DNA of 64,000 nt from the NCBI GenBank assembly GCA_036250195.1, contig JAVHZZ010000004.1:163472869-163536868 (forward strand). The letters run 5' to 3'. Origin of the DNA: Mixophyes australis (taxonomy: Eukaryota; Chordata; Amphibia; Anura; Limnodynastidae). Shown here piece by piece: positions 36,303 to 48,743 of this stretch. The notes below the pieces were generated by a model that searched no databases, had not been told where the DNA came from, and was given only the letters and a program-made list of their open reading frames with translations. The translations under genes were made by a program, and so were the position numbers. Position 1 is the first letter of the stretch. Every line of letters starts with the position of its first letter.

Positions 36303-36482
36303 CAGTGATGGGCAACAGACAGCCCTAGGGCAGCAAGCGGCCCTCCTAAACGTCAACAGTAGCATGCAGCTCTTTTCTGCTTTACTGTCAGATATGTTAA
36401 TTATAGCTTGCAACACTTGTTTAAAATTATGAGATTAAGGGTAATGTGTGGCCCCTGAAGTGTATCAGGTTGCCCATCACTG
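36303..36482. mobile_element. hAT MITE (180 bp)
   Basis: Perfect 14-bp inverted ends CAGTGATGGGCAAC and GTTGCCCATCACTG. The flanking octamers CCCTAGAG and CCCTTGCG agree at 6 of 8 positions, fitting an aged 8-bp hAT target duplication. No coding capacity. Confidence 0.85.
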
Positions 36483-37447
36483 CCCTTGCGGAATTAGGCC
36501 CACAAAAAACTTGTCCTCCCCTTCTTAGAGCAGACCACCCTGTACTGTTGCTCCTCCTTGCACCCCTGGGGCAGTGTGTGCAAAGGTAATGATTTAAAGT
36601 GATCAAATCATTAAGTACATTTGTGGAACTACAAGTGCCAGCATGTCCACGTCTGTCAGAAAATGCATTAGACTGTAGAACTACAAGCACCAGCATTCCC
36701 TGGCAGCCAGGGCTCACTATAACATGTAAAGCAACAAATGTACCTAATAGAAATAGACACAGACACTAATATTTTATTTGAAATAAAGACTCATCCAAAT
36801 CACTCGTTTACCAATTTACTAATTTTCTGTTTTCTGTCCTAAAGTAATACAATAGGGAAAAAACCAAAAAAGAAGCGAATGCCTGATAAATTGTTAAAGT
36901 ACTTGCTCCTAGTGGAGTGGTGGCGCGAATGAATAAAGTGGTCAATAGGTAAACAGCAAATTGTGTCTGATTGGCTGTAATGTGGGAAAACTGCACTGAT
37001 AGGTTGATCGCGGTCAATTTAGTTAATTCATTCACATCGTAGTTCCACTAGGAGTCAGTACTCACAGCCGGTCTAGCTGCTCAACCTGATCACTGGTTCA
37101 CCAGATCTGCATAATTTGGCTGTCTTGTGTATGGCGAATTACCACACTAAAAGACTGAATCCTAACATGGTCGTGGTCAGTTTTAATCTCCTCAGTTTCT
37201 AATTCTGATTAGTCTCCTACGGAAAAAAACAAGTGCCTCATTCTTCACAGCTTATTTGTGGTTTTTTGACACCAATCACTTTTTAAAACAATGTGAGTAA
37301 AAGGGATTCTGGGAATGGATGTATAAGTTTTACAAAACACAGTCCGCAATATTGATTGCAGACTATATTTGGTTTGTATGTAGTGGTAAGGGGTTGTTGT
37401 TATTGTACTGAAAAAAGTAAAATAAAACTGATTGATAATAGTTGATT

Positions 37448-37790
37448 GGGCAGCACAGTGGGTTAGTGGCTAGCACTTCTGCCTCCCAACACTGGGGTCA
37501 TGAGTTCAATTCCCAACCATGGCCTTATCTGTGTGGAGTTTGTATGTTCTCCCTGTGTTTGCGTAGGTTTAGTCCGGGTGCTCCAGTTTCCTCCCACATT
37601 CCAAAAACATACTGGTAGGTTAACTGGCTGCTATCAAATTTACCCTAGTCTGTCTGTCTATGTGTGTGTATATTAGGGAATTTAGGCTGTAAGCCCCAAT
37701 GGGGCAGGGACTGATGTGAGTGAGTTCTCTGTACAGCGCTGCGGAATTAGTAGCACTATATAAATAGCTGACGATGATGATAATAATAAA
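37448..37790 (+). repeat. V-SINE-like SINE, full length
   Basis: Starts GGGCAGCACAGTGGGTTAGT, with B-box GAGTTCAATTCC, central domain TTTGCGTAGGTTTAGTCCGG, a GTCTGTCTATGTGTGTG tract, GGGGCAGGGACTGATGTGAG and a damaged GACGATGATGATAATAATAA tail. Confidence 0.88.
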
Positions 37791-38157
37791 ACTACTCAAA
37801 ATGTTATTGCTGTTTTCCACAATGCTGCACGCCCATCATTCCAACAGTAGAGGGTGCTAACGCGTTTTATGAGGAATCCATAGAACTGTATCAGCAAAAT
37901 AAATAAGTACAAAAACATGCAAGCTGTTTATGTTGGAAAAAAAGCAATTAAAAAAGATAACAGGTGGGCACATTAATTCCAGTGGCCAAAAGCAAGCTTT
38001 TTATTCTAGCTAGACTTTGAGGCTACTAAACTGAGTGACATCACATGAAAATGTTTCAATGAAATTCAGGAATTGGTATCTGAAATAGCCCTTTATTTGC
38101 TTAAGCACTGCTGCAGACAATGAAAATGGTTGCTAACCTAATGTCATGTTCTTGTGT

Positions 38158-38613
38158 ACGGTGACACAGCGGTCAGCATTACTGCCTTACAGTGCTGGGG
38201 TCATGAGTCATTTCCAACTAGGTCTGTATCTGTGTGTATGTTCTCCTCATGTTTGCATGGGTTTCTTCTGTGTGCTCTGGATTCCTCTCCAACATACTGG
38301 TAGGTTAATTAGCTTCTGAGAATTGGACGCTAGTCTGTCTGTGTGTGTGGTAGAAAATTTAGACTGTAAGCCCCATTGGGGCAGGGACTGATGTGAATGA
38401 TTACATATTCTCTGTCCAGCACAGCACAATATGATTAGCGCCAGTGGTCAAAGTGGGCTGGTATACGTTGGTATTCCATACCGCCACTTCTCCTACTGCC
38501 TTCATTGTAAACTGTCAAACTCCATTCATTTATATTTTCCATACTGCCACTTCTAAATTTCCACTTCGACCACTGATTGGCGCTATATAAATAAATCATA
38601 ATAAAAATACTAA
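38158..38613 (+). repeat. V-SINE-like SINE split by a hAT MITE
   Basis: The head GTGACACAGCGGTCAGCATT, central domain and GGGGCAGGGACTGATGTGAA precede the hAT insertion at 38442-38575; the end GGCGCTATATAAATAAATCA TAAT follows it. Diverged from the other copies, so older. Confidence 0.8.
38442..38575. mobile_element. hAT MITE inside a SINE (134 bp)
   Basis: Ends CAGTGGTCAAAGTGG and CCACTTCGACCACTG are inverted copies with one mismatch. The flanking octamers ATTAGCGC (38434-38441) and ATTGGCGC (38576-38583) match at 7 of 8 positions. The interior contains GGTATACGTTGGTATTCCAT. Confidence 0.88.
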
Positions 38614-39797
38614 TAAAGTTTACCAATACATGGAAACATAACATTAACATTAAATTATTTGTATTTAGCTTATATTATCTAATGATCCCAGAAAACAAGA
38701 ACAACATTAATCTAAATTATTATGTGTTATTGCTTATGCATGTGGATTTCAGTTTCTGTTTCAATTAATCATATTCCACAGCAAAAAAGACATTCATTAA
38801 AAATCAAAGCTTCACATTAAGTAGCAATGCATGCCCCTTTGTTAGAAGATTGTTACTATTATTACAGTGCTATATATAGCATATGCTTAATTAGCATAGT
38901 GTAATGCTGGGAAGGATATCATTATGAAGTGACTAGAGACTGTTTACCCTGCACATAGAGACAGTAGGGGAGGGAGGATGGGCCCAGTGCAGACACCAGA
39001 CTGCAGACTAACTTTCCCAGTGTCAGGAAAGCAGGAGTCAAGGAGATAAGGAGTTCCCAGGAGGATGAAGGAAGCCTTGTTATGAAGACACAATCACAGA
39101 TGTGATTTGACTGCACTTTCACAATAACTTTACATCAGTACAAGGAATCATCTGAGACATCACAGACAAGGAGGCTGCTTTGGTCATAAATATATTGCAA
39201 TGTTAGAAGTTTTGGTTTGTCCTCACTCCTGAAGGAGAATATTATATAATACTGCCTAGTGGCATGTCGGTGTACAGGAGCTAGTTTTATTTTATTTTCC
39301 CATTTTAAATATTAAATAGCCATCCGTATTTCTCAACAGCTTTATTATACTGTTGTAAGCGAAAATATTATCCAGCAGAAAGTAAATGATTGCATTATTT
39401 TAGCTTTGTAAAATGACTTCTTTTTTTTTAAAACACAATTTGGAATAGGTCAACATAAACTGTTTTTTTTTTTTAAAACAACAAATACAGTATTTGCTCA
39501 GGTCAGCAGGACTTTATGTTTCTATTCTTTGCTTTGGTCTGAACCTTTGACCAATGTCACTTAGCAAACTGTACCAAGCTTTCTGAACTGGATGTTTAAA
39601 AAACTAGTGATATCAGGAAAATAATCTGGAGAGGAACTATCCATTCCTAATTAGTTCACATGGCTGGAGTTTAGATAGAATAGAAAGTATATCCTGTAAT
39701 GGACATTAACATGGGCACCAGCTCTGTGGGTGCTTGATCACCCCCAATGTTTAGGACTTGAAGAGTGGGTGTCTGCAAATTTTCACACACTCCCAAG

Positions 39798-40363
39798 CAG
39801 GGTTGCCAACTCTGAAATGAAAAACAAGCAACCGCTAAGTGAAAAACAAGCCCAAACAATAACTAAAAAGAGCCCAAAAAAGCCCAAAAATAATTATTTT
39901 TTATTTATGATACAAATATCAAGATAATATTAATAGTAATGGGATCTGCCGCAGTTTATGCAGTTACAATAACTAAAGATGAAGACTCAGGAGTTATAGC
40001 TGCACTTTAGGGGTTTGTTTTCTCTGTACACTACAATATATCCCTAGCTATACACTATAATTACACACATCATGTTCTGTCTGGTCACATATATACTCTC
40101 CATATCTACTGCATACAACACAGACAGGCTCCCCCAAGAGGAGCGAACGCTGAAGTTTACCTACCAACACCTGAGGTCACGCCCACGTAAGAGACCAGCA
40201 GCGTCCTTACACTGACTTAAGCATTATTATACACAAGGCAATAAAGTTTTTTTGTTCTGAAGCCCAAAAACCCACAACCCGCGACCACCAGAAAAACCCT
40301 GCAACTCTAAAAAAAACCAAACAAGCCCAATTCCGCTTGTTATAAGCGGAATTGGCAACTATG
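39798..40363. mobile_element. Non-autonomous hAT element (566 bp)
   Basis: Ends CAGGGTTGCCAACTC and, inverted, CATAGTTGCCAATTC match at 12 of 15 positions. CTCCCAAG lies directly outside both ends (39790-39797 and 40364-40371), a perfect 8-bp duplication. The interior repeats AAAAACAAGC/AGCCCAAAAA-type words and has no transposase. Confidence 0.85.
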
Positions 40364-40671
40364 CTCCCAAGCTCTTTTTTTCTTCACTCTCCAGTTCCAG
40401 GGCAAGCAACTGATTAGAGAGTTGCTGATGTCACTGTGCAACTCTCTCACTGGTTTCGGAGACTGCCCCCCCCCCATGGTAGGAGGACTGTGTCGCTGCA
40501 CACACTGCATGGTTGCTATGTTAGAGAGCAGCAAAACATGACACACCACACAGACCAGAGTCAGACAACTAAACTCTTGGCAGGCTGTAGGCACCTGACC
40601 ACAGTGAGTGAAAAGTATTTCTTCTTGGCATCCATCTGTGTGTGTATACATATATTTTGTATATTATATGT

Positions 40672-41010
40672 GGGCAGCACGGTGGCCTAGTGGTTAGCAC
40701 TTCTGCCTCACAGCACTGGGGTCATGAGTTCAATTCCCAACCATGGCCTTATCTGTGTGGAGTTTGTATGTTCTCCCTGTGTTTGCGTGGGTTTCCTCCA
40801 GGTGCTCTGGTTTCCTCCCACACTCCAAAAACATACTGGTAGGTTAATTGGCTACTATCAAAATTGACCCTAGTCTCTACCTGTGTGTGTGTGTGAGTGT
40901 GTGTCTATATTAGGGAATTTAGACTGTGAGCTCCAGTGGGGCAGGGACTGATGTGAATGAGTTCTCTGTACAGCGCTGCAGAATCAGTGGCGCTATATAA
41001 ATAAATGATG
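40672..41010 (+). repeat. V-SINE-like SINE, best-preserved copy
   Basis: Starts GGGCAGCACGGTGGCCTAGT. The A box TGGCCTAGTGG (40683-40693) fits the pol III consensus fully and the B box GAGTTCAATTCC is at 40726-40737. Then come the central domain, a GT tract, GGGGCAGGGACTGATGTGAA and the GCGCTATATAAATAAATGAT tail. ATTATAT occurs at 40663-40669 and 41011-41017, a likely target duplication. Only one GAT unit or so remains in the tail. Confidence 0.92.
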
Positions 41011-41539
41011 ATTATATAAGGGTTATATACACAATAATATAAAAAATATACATGATCAGTATATAATAAATATAATAACACATAAGTAATAAAACATAAT
41101 AGATATGTACACATCAGCAAAACAAAACATATTTATATAGTCAATATGGAATACATGTTAACAAGACATATGCAAATGACAGCTAGGGTGGGAGCATTGA
41201 TTGTATTAACTTCACCACCAACAGTCATTTTAAAAATGTGGCCCCTATGCACTTTAATATATAATAAAACCCGCTCACTAAACCCCAAAATTGAAATGTT
41301 GAAATCATGAAGGTAAATTACATTGTTCTGTTTTATCCTGATATTCAACTGTAACTCGGTTCTACTTCCTCACTCCATTACAGACAACTGAAACCTCTCC
41401 CACATCTATGTGAAAGTGTACTAATGGGTTCTGGTACAGGTCAAAGAGCTTAGAATGCAGTCTTATGAGTTGCTGTGACATAATTCGCCTTGTCCCAGTG
41501 TATGAATCCACCAATCCACACAGTGCATTTCTGTTAGAT

Positions 41540-42035
41540 GCCAGACACTAAACGAGTTCCTAGAATCGGCTAGACAAGGTCTTCGCCGCTGTACTTGGAT
41601 GCCCAAAGGACTTTACTCACAGAAATAGGAACTTACATATGTGCCGGCAGGATTTCCAGGAGTAGACTGGAATGGTAGTGGCTGACATCAATTGTCCCAG
41701 ATGACAAAGGGACTGACAGCAGATAGAACTAATACAGACAATAGTCTAGGATCAGGTTAGTGAAAATACTAATAACTAGCCCAGAGCCAATAAGGAAAAT
41801 AGCCGAAGAGAAGTCCAGAGAAACTTAGCCATAGGTCAGGGAAGGTTGGCTAGTAAACTAGCTAAAGGTCAGGACAGTATTCCAGGAACAATCCAAGGGT
41901 CAGGAGCCAAGATAAACTGCATACATTAAGAGCAGGATCAGTAGTATGGAGAAAACACTATTACTGGAAGTAAGGCAAAACATCTCCCTGCCCAATCAGG
42001 AGGCAGTTCATAGACACGCCCCCAGCCAGCCCTCA
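41540..42035. repeat. Unclassified interspersed repeat
   Basis: Has words such as CAATCCAAGGGTCAGGAGCC, AGGTCAGGGAAGGTTGGCTA and CTGCCCAATCAGGAGGCAGT that resemble a repeat common in frog genomes, perhaps part of an LTR element. Borders and class are not established. Confidence 0.3.
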
Positions 42036-43726
42036 GTGAAGCCTTTGGTATATATTAATGTCTAATAGTGACCTGGGACAATTGGGATCATTCTGCCAAT
42101 TAGACATGAATATATTTTATTATTTGCAAAAGTAAATACTGGTAAACATTTTAAAATGTTGTCTTGCTTGATTTAATTCATCTTTTTGTAAAGAGGACTG
42201 TTTTAGTGTCCTGTAAAATGCTTAAAAAAGTAAAAATGTTGTTCATCTATTGAGCTGCATTCTATATTTGTGTTTGCAGAATGCGTGCAGGAAATGTTTA
42301 TTTTTAAAGTTCTTTTTGAGGTGAAACTGGATATGCTTTACATTGCTAGGTGATTTAGCCTATAAAGTCAAGGAACACCCTGTAGCCGAGCACATAATAT
42401 GTGTCATGCCAGGACAATATATTGTAAACATAATTAAATACATACAAAGCTCCATATATAAAACATAATCCCAGAGAGTACTGAAAGGAACAAACTATTA
42501 GAGCCATGTTAATGAGCATCCAAATAGCTATTTTGTTCTGCAATTGTGACCCAGAATGTAATGCTTAAGAAGGCACAGACAGTAATGAGTTTAATGGATG
42601 TGACCTGGATAACCCTTTACGATTTCACTGCTGACTCCTATTAGTTAGATGTAGCATCTAGTGATTAAAGGCATTCGGAATCCTATTCCACAGATGTTTA
42701 ATGCATAAAATAATGGGGGAAAGTAGCTCTCTACCTACTTACCTATCATGGCAATCCCCTCCTGTCAGAACAGTCATATCTCCTTTTCCTTCATTGAGCC
42801 CTCCCCTCTCTGGCACATTCCCATTCTATCCATGGCCCCTGCTTCCCTTCTCACAATCCCAGCTGCTGTCACCTTATATCCCAGCACCAGCCAGGGGCGC
42901 TGAGAGGGTGGGGGGCACAGGGAAGTGGCACCCTACCACTGCTGCTTACCTAAACAGGTGGGAGGTGGAGGGCCACAGCTCCTGTACAAACTACAGTAAT
43001 TACTTAGGCTAATTTCTAATGCAACAGTTTGATTCAATGTCAAAGTTGGACTCTGAAATTTTACTTAACTTGGGAGGTCGGAGCCAACACTTAGACTAGG
43101 TGTGGACTTAGCTGTATGTAGTAATATGGAGAGCACTATTAGTTGTACAAAACTGCTGTAACAAAATGTGTCTGATATGTCTTATTGGTCTGCCATACAT
43201 ATAAAAAGAAAACATTCCCTTTATAACTATCATCTTTTTGATAGATACTGCTAAGTACTGGAATTGTGCTGCTAACTGAACGGGATACATGGTAATATAC
43301 ATGCCTCCCTCTACACATCTCTTTGTTCTTTATAAAGAGGTGATCCAAGTCCATCTGAGATAACTTTATAAATGAACTTGGAAAAGTGAGCCCAAGTAGC
43401 ATGAAATTAGTAAGTAAGCTACGCAAGGCTCCAAATACATTGAGGGCGATGTCAAATGAATGTGTTCTAATAATGACTGGTTGTTTTCCAGTTGTAACAC
43501 AGACCTTCTTGGGGTATGCACAGATGGGTGATTTATTTTTTAGCAGCATAAAGAATAAAAGCATCCTGTTAATGAGCTTGATGTGGTCATACTTCACTGT
43601 GTGATAAAGTCAGCTTCTGTCTGCTTCACTTCCCTCTATCAATTTTTTTTTTAAATTGTTTGCTGAAAACTAATTAAATGAACCAGTGAACGTTGTGCTA
43701 TTAAGTAAGCAGAAAAGTGATGACAA

Positions 43727-43731
<5 letters not shown>

Positions 43732-43776
<45 letters not shown>

Positions 43777-43777
43777 G
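43732..43777 (+). repeat. (GA)n followed by G12
   Basis: A GA dinucleotide run of about 34 bp runs directly into twelve G. Confidence 0.93.
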
Positions 43778-46119
43778 CACTGTGGCATCCTACAAATTAA
43801 TGTTAATAGATGGACACATTTATATAAAATAGTATCTGTATTATTCAGAATATTCAGAATATGTACCTAATACTAATAGCATTGTGTTGATATTTTTTGA
43901 GTGTGGATGCTATCATATCACATACTGTCAAATATCCGCCACCAGTCAATACTGCAGTGCTGATCAGGTATTTCAGAGTGGAGTACTGCTGAAACCTTCA
44001 ATATTATAGTCATACTGGCTAAAAATCAATACAAGCCAGCCAACAAATAGCAGACTTTACAAAGGTAAATGAAAGATGTCAGTCTATTCTGCTACTCATC
44101 TATTATGTTCATCATGCTTTCTTGTCATTCACCAAATTACTGACCATGACGGGTTGAAACTTTACCCAGCTGCAGCTTCTTTGTGATTTAGCGTGCAGGA
44201 GCAAAAGACAAGTCTAGTACATCCCTACTCTCCATTTTCCATCCCTTTATGCCATACACAAATCTTCTTTATCATTGTTTAATCAGTTTGCAGGCGTAAG
44301 GACTTAAACGTGATATACTTTGCATAATAATTGAGTATCTTATTTTTATCTTATATTCCATATGTTAAATTACTGAATCTATCTAGCTCAAAATGTTTGA
44401 AGTGTAGTCTTTCTGCAAAGCTGTTTTAAATCTTTTTTTATAAGTGAGTATCATTTTATGTTATTCCGTACCATTAAGGTTTATGACAAAATATTGTTAT
44501 TTTTTGCAATATTATTATTACAATTTGCTTTACACTAAAATCAAATAAACATGTCACTTGCAATAACGATTACTGCATAGAAGAGAGTCCACGGTTTTAA
44601 GGCATGAGATAATTCACAAGAGGAATTAGTGCTTCATTACTTCTGGGCTAGCAGAAAACACTTAGGAACTGTCTTAACTGCAGTTACTGCAAGCATCGTT
44701 TGCTGAATAATATTGGCCAGATTACTCAAGGCACAAGCAAATTCTGTTTCCAAGCTTGCCTAAAACATAGCCAGTCAATGAGAGATGACTCATGGTTGTG
44801 ACCCATATTCCCGTAGGACTTGTAATTAAAATGTTGTGGCTAATTAAAGTATTGCCATGAGGATAATGAAATAGACAGGTCCTCACTAGCCAATGAATAA
44901 CAGTTCTGTATGTTAAGAATAAGTAAAAAGAAATAATTTGATACTGAGATAATACTGAGATAATGTCAGACAATATGGCCTTTGTGTCAGTAAGAAACTT
45001 GATGTATTGTGTTAATGACTACTCTGAGTTCATGCCTTTGTCACTGCACAAGTACCCATTAATGAACACCACATATTTTCTATCGCTATACACAATTTTG
45101 GGGGCATCTAAATTCTAGAACACTCATCCTCTTCTTCAGGGATTTTTTCTTTCTTTTGGATTTGAATCTGTCCAATGTGCGATCTGCATAGAGTTTGTAT
45201 GTTCTACTTGTATCTACATGTGGCGATGTTGCCTAAGATACTTGCCAATACCACCAACATATTAAATTAATTAATAAATTAACTACTAATTAATGAATCA
45301 TTAATTACTTATTTTTAAACAATTAACTATTGACTCTGTAATTTAAAGGATATCACCATGCCTGGATTGGTAGAAAGGACATCAATATGGCAGGATTGGT
45401 AAAAAGGCCAAATATGCCTATCCAACATAGGAAAATTGCACAGACAACTAGCTTTTCCTTAGAAGAATGATAATGTTCAACCCAAACACTGAACATCACG
45501 CTGCTGCATGCACCTATCCTGAATGGAAACTATTTAATGAATATTCACACAGCATACATGATTCCCTGATACACTATATTATATATTGGATAGCATATTA
45601 TTGCACTAGCATCCGCTATAATGGGCTACAACACATAGCACACTGCAGAGTACGAAGGAGACAGGAGACCTGAAATGTGGGTCTGTATAACCATCAAGTG
45701 AGGTCCATGCAGGCTGAGGGGTGAGCAGTGTGTAAAGCTATGTTCTTATATGTCTGTACCCTACTAGATCTGAGCTGGAATTGCTAGCAGATTTCCTTCA
45801 TTGGGCAGTATCAACAGGAATTTTGGGGGGAGAGCCCCCTTTAGTTTAATGCAGTGGACTGAGCAGAAGTTTTGGAGCACACATGCCTGAGATCATAACA
45901 AAAATATTATTTTTAATTACTGCCAAAATAAATGTATTTCTTTTACACAGAGGAGAAGTGATAGAAGATAGGGGAATGGAGCTATATGATGAAATGGGAT
46001 GGGGAGGACTGGGGTAAGGAATAGCAAAAGCAGCTATGGCATTAAAAGCTTGGAATCCAGACCTGGGCAGTATAATTGATATGTGGATTGCCTTGGGTTA
46101 TTGATTCCTTATTGTTAAT

Positions 46120-46368
46120 ATAGTACCAATTATATTATGCAGTGCTGTACGGAGACTATGTAATCATTAACATCAGTCAGTGCCTCACTGGAGATTACAG
46201 TCTAAATTTTCAACCACACACACATTAGGGTCCATTTTGGCTATAAACCATATAACCTACCAATATGTTTATGGACTGTGCTCCATACAGGGCTCTGGTT
46301 GGAATTGAACCCATAAATCCAGCACTGTGAGACAGCAATGCTAACCATTGTGCCACCATGCTGCTCCA
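46120..46368 (-). repeat. Old V-SINE-like SINE with central deletion
   Basis: GCAGTGCTGTACGGAGACTA, GAGATTACAGTCTAAATTTT, CACACACACATTAGGGTCCA, TAACCTACCAATATGTTTAT, then GGTTGGAATTGAACCCATAA and GTGCCACCATGCTGCTCC. The stretch between the GTGTGGGAGG part and the head, present in other copies, is missing. Confidence 0.7.
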
Positions 46369-46628
46369 AATTATTCAGTGCCATGGATGACCGGCATACC
46401 AAGGTACGCTTATTCTACAGGGAAACAAACAGTATGTCTGCACTCGGGTCCATTAAAACAATGTAAGCACAGGTCATTATTTAATGCACTAGGTCTAGCA
46501 TGGTTTTAAACATCCAGTTTCCATAATATATTTTATAATAAAATTTACCCTAGTCTCTGTATGCACATCCACCATGCACAATTATTGTTGTTGTGCAGGT
46601 GGAGCATGTCTTACATAAGGTAAAAACT

Positions 46629-46806
46629 CACCACAGTGGCTAAGTGGTTTTGCACTTCTGCCTCACAGCGCTGGGGTCATGAGTTCAATTCCTGACCATG
46701 GCCTTATCTGTGTGAAGTTTGTATGTTCTCCCCGTGTTTGCATGGGTTTCCTCCGGGTGCTCTGGTTTCTTCCCACACTCCAAAAACATACTGGTAGGTT
46801 AATTGG

Positions 46807-46842
<36 letters not shown>

Positions 46843-46955
46843 GGGAATTTAGACTGTAAGCTCCAATGGGGCAGGGACTGATGTGAGTGAGTTCTCTGTA
46901 CAGTGCTGCAGAATTAGTGGCACTATATAAAAATACTGATGATGATGATGATAAT
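46629..46955 (+). repeat. V-SINE-like SINE with (GT)n core
   Basis: CACCACAGTGGCTAAGTGGT at the head, B-box GAGTTCAATTCC, central domain GTTTGCATGGGTTTCCTCCG, then a pure (TG) run at 46809-46840, GGGGCAGGGACTGATGTGAG and a GATGATGATGATGATAATAA tail. GACCCTAGTCT, present before the GT tract in other copies, is lost. Confidence 0.88.
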
Positions 46956-48405
46956 AACATAATACATTTTTGCACATTCTTGATAACAATCTTTAAAAAC
47001 AAAATAATGCAGAAATAATGATATTGGTGCTTTAAAAATAAAAGCAAATATTAGTTCTGAGTAAATCCATTAGTAAAACACAAATAAATAAAGAGCTATT
47101 GTAAATGTGGTGAGTTACTTATATTGTTTCATCATGCTAATTATTGCGTCCTTGAGCACATGTAAACATTGTACATTATAACATGGACACTGTGGACTAG
47201 AGTCTGGGGCTGGCAAACTCTTGGCAATAAATAATTTTGCTGAGAGTTCACCATCTTTCAGTTCTATTATATTCTCAACTGTGGTGTTAATCTGCATTGA
47301 CACAAGATACAGAGTGACATTTACTGCTGATGACGTTGTCTGGCTCACAAAATCAAACTCTCTTAAAATAGAAAATTCTGCAGTAACCAATCAATGGCAA
47401 ACTACCAGCCTTACAATTTCTCCATCCTACTGATCTCAGCTTACATTGTACAAACCAGACTCAGCAAAATCTCTCAATGGCAGGCTTCAAACAGTGTGCA
47501 ATTAGACATGTGCAAGGGGAAACAGATGTTGCAGAAAATAATTGCTTGTCTGCATTTTTGATGATCTTTTCCTTTTAATTCCAAACATGCAAATCACTTG
47601 TCTGTTAACTATTAGTAGAGAGTCTGTAGTTGGCATGCAACAAACTTATTTAATAAGCTCTATATTTTATTTTATGTGGATCAGTTGTAGCTTGGTTTGG
47701 GCTGGCTTGGGTAACAAGCACATAAATTCCCAGGATGTTAATAACCGCCTTGTAGAAATAGTATGGCCACAAGGGTTAGCCACATGTCAACATTAGTGAA
47801 ATATGGTGTTGTAGGTCAGCACTGTGTCAGAATAACACCACATCACCTCCGCAGGTGCATCCTCCTTTCCCTGGACTGGACGAAGGCATAATAATCTGCA
47901 TAAAATGGGAGAGCGCTAGTTAGTCTTCTTTATTTTAATTGTTTTAAAAAATGGACCAATGTCATAAATATGGGGACCGTGTGATATTTTTCATGCATTT
48001 CACATAACGTGGCCTGCTGCTTTTGTTTCTTTTATAAAGCTATGTGCCTTTGGCCCTGTACACACTGGCGGTAATAACTGTGCTTTTACCATTGTTTTCT
48101 ATTGCTAGTAAAAGCATGTAAACAGGTACAGGATGGAACCTTTTGGTTCCAATGACACCATACCCACTTGCACCTGTAGTTGGGAGACAATGGTACAATG
48201 TTGACTTTTGGACACTATCTGCTTTATTTACTTGCGTTCACTGCAAGTATGCGCAAGGGTGTCAGTGTAGTGACCTCCACTGACCGCCCCTACCGACCGC
48301 AAGAGCGGGTTACCACCACATTTCATGACATGTTTGACATGTGTTGTCACAGATATTTTATTTTTAATAAAGTAAGAAAAGATTGCCTTATAGATCACTG
48401 GGATT

Positions 48406-48743
48406 TCATCATCATCATTTATTTACATAGCGCCACTGATTCCGCAGCGCTTTACAGAGGACTCATTCACATCAGTCCCTGCCCCATTGGAGCTTACAGT
48501 CTAAACTCCCTAACATACACGCACACACACACAGAGACTAGAGTAAATTGTTTTTTTTTTTATAGCAGCCAATTAGCCTACTAGTATGTTTTTGGAGTGT
48601 GGGAGGAAACCGGAGCACCCGAAGAAAACCCACGCAAACACGGGAAGAACATACAAACTCCACACAGATAAGGCCATGATTGGGAATTGAACTCATGACC
48701 CCAGCGCTGTGAGGCAGATGTACTAACCACTTAGCCACTGTGT
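48406..48743 (-). repeat. V-SINE-like SINE, full length
   Basis: Plus-strand order is tail (CATCATCATCATTTATTTAC), GCGCCACTGATTCCGCAGCG, CCCCATTGGAGCTTACAGTC, a short CACACA tract, central domain, GGGAATTGAACTCATGACCC (B-box inverse) and CCACTTAGCCACTGTGTT. Confidence 0.88.

Noticed and set aside
39241..39290. Second start of the 26.2-kb Helitron family (ATAATACTGCCTAGTGGCAT)
   Set aside because: Only about 20 bases resemble the start and no end hairpin follows.
40683..40737. tRNA gene at pol III A and B boxes
   Set aside because: The boxes belong to the tRNA-like head of a SINE; no cloverleaf with anticodon and acceptor stem can be drawn, and the same head recurs in many copies.
42890..43000. 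hAT-like end at CCAGGGGCGCTGAGAGGGTG
   Set aside because: No inverted partner and no 8-bp duplication seen.
43139..43597. 152-codon minus-strand frame
   Set aside because: No family recognised, no splice context with the frmd4a exons, and no start or codon pattern that stands out. Kept only as a possible conserved non-coding stretch.
48052..48330. Possible MITE starting GGCCCTGTACACACTGGCGG
   Set aside because: Resembles the GTACACAC family start but no matching inverted end or target duplication could be found.
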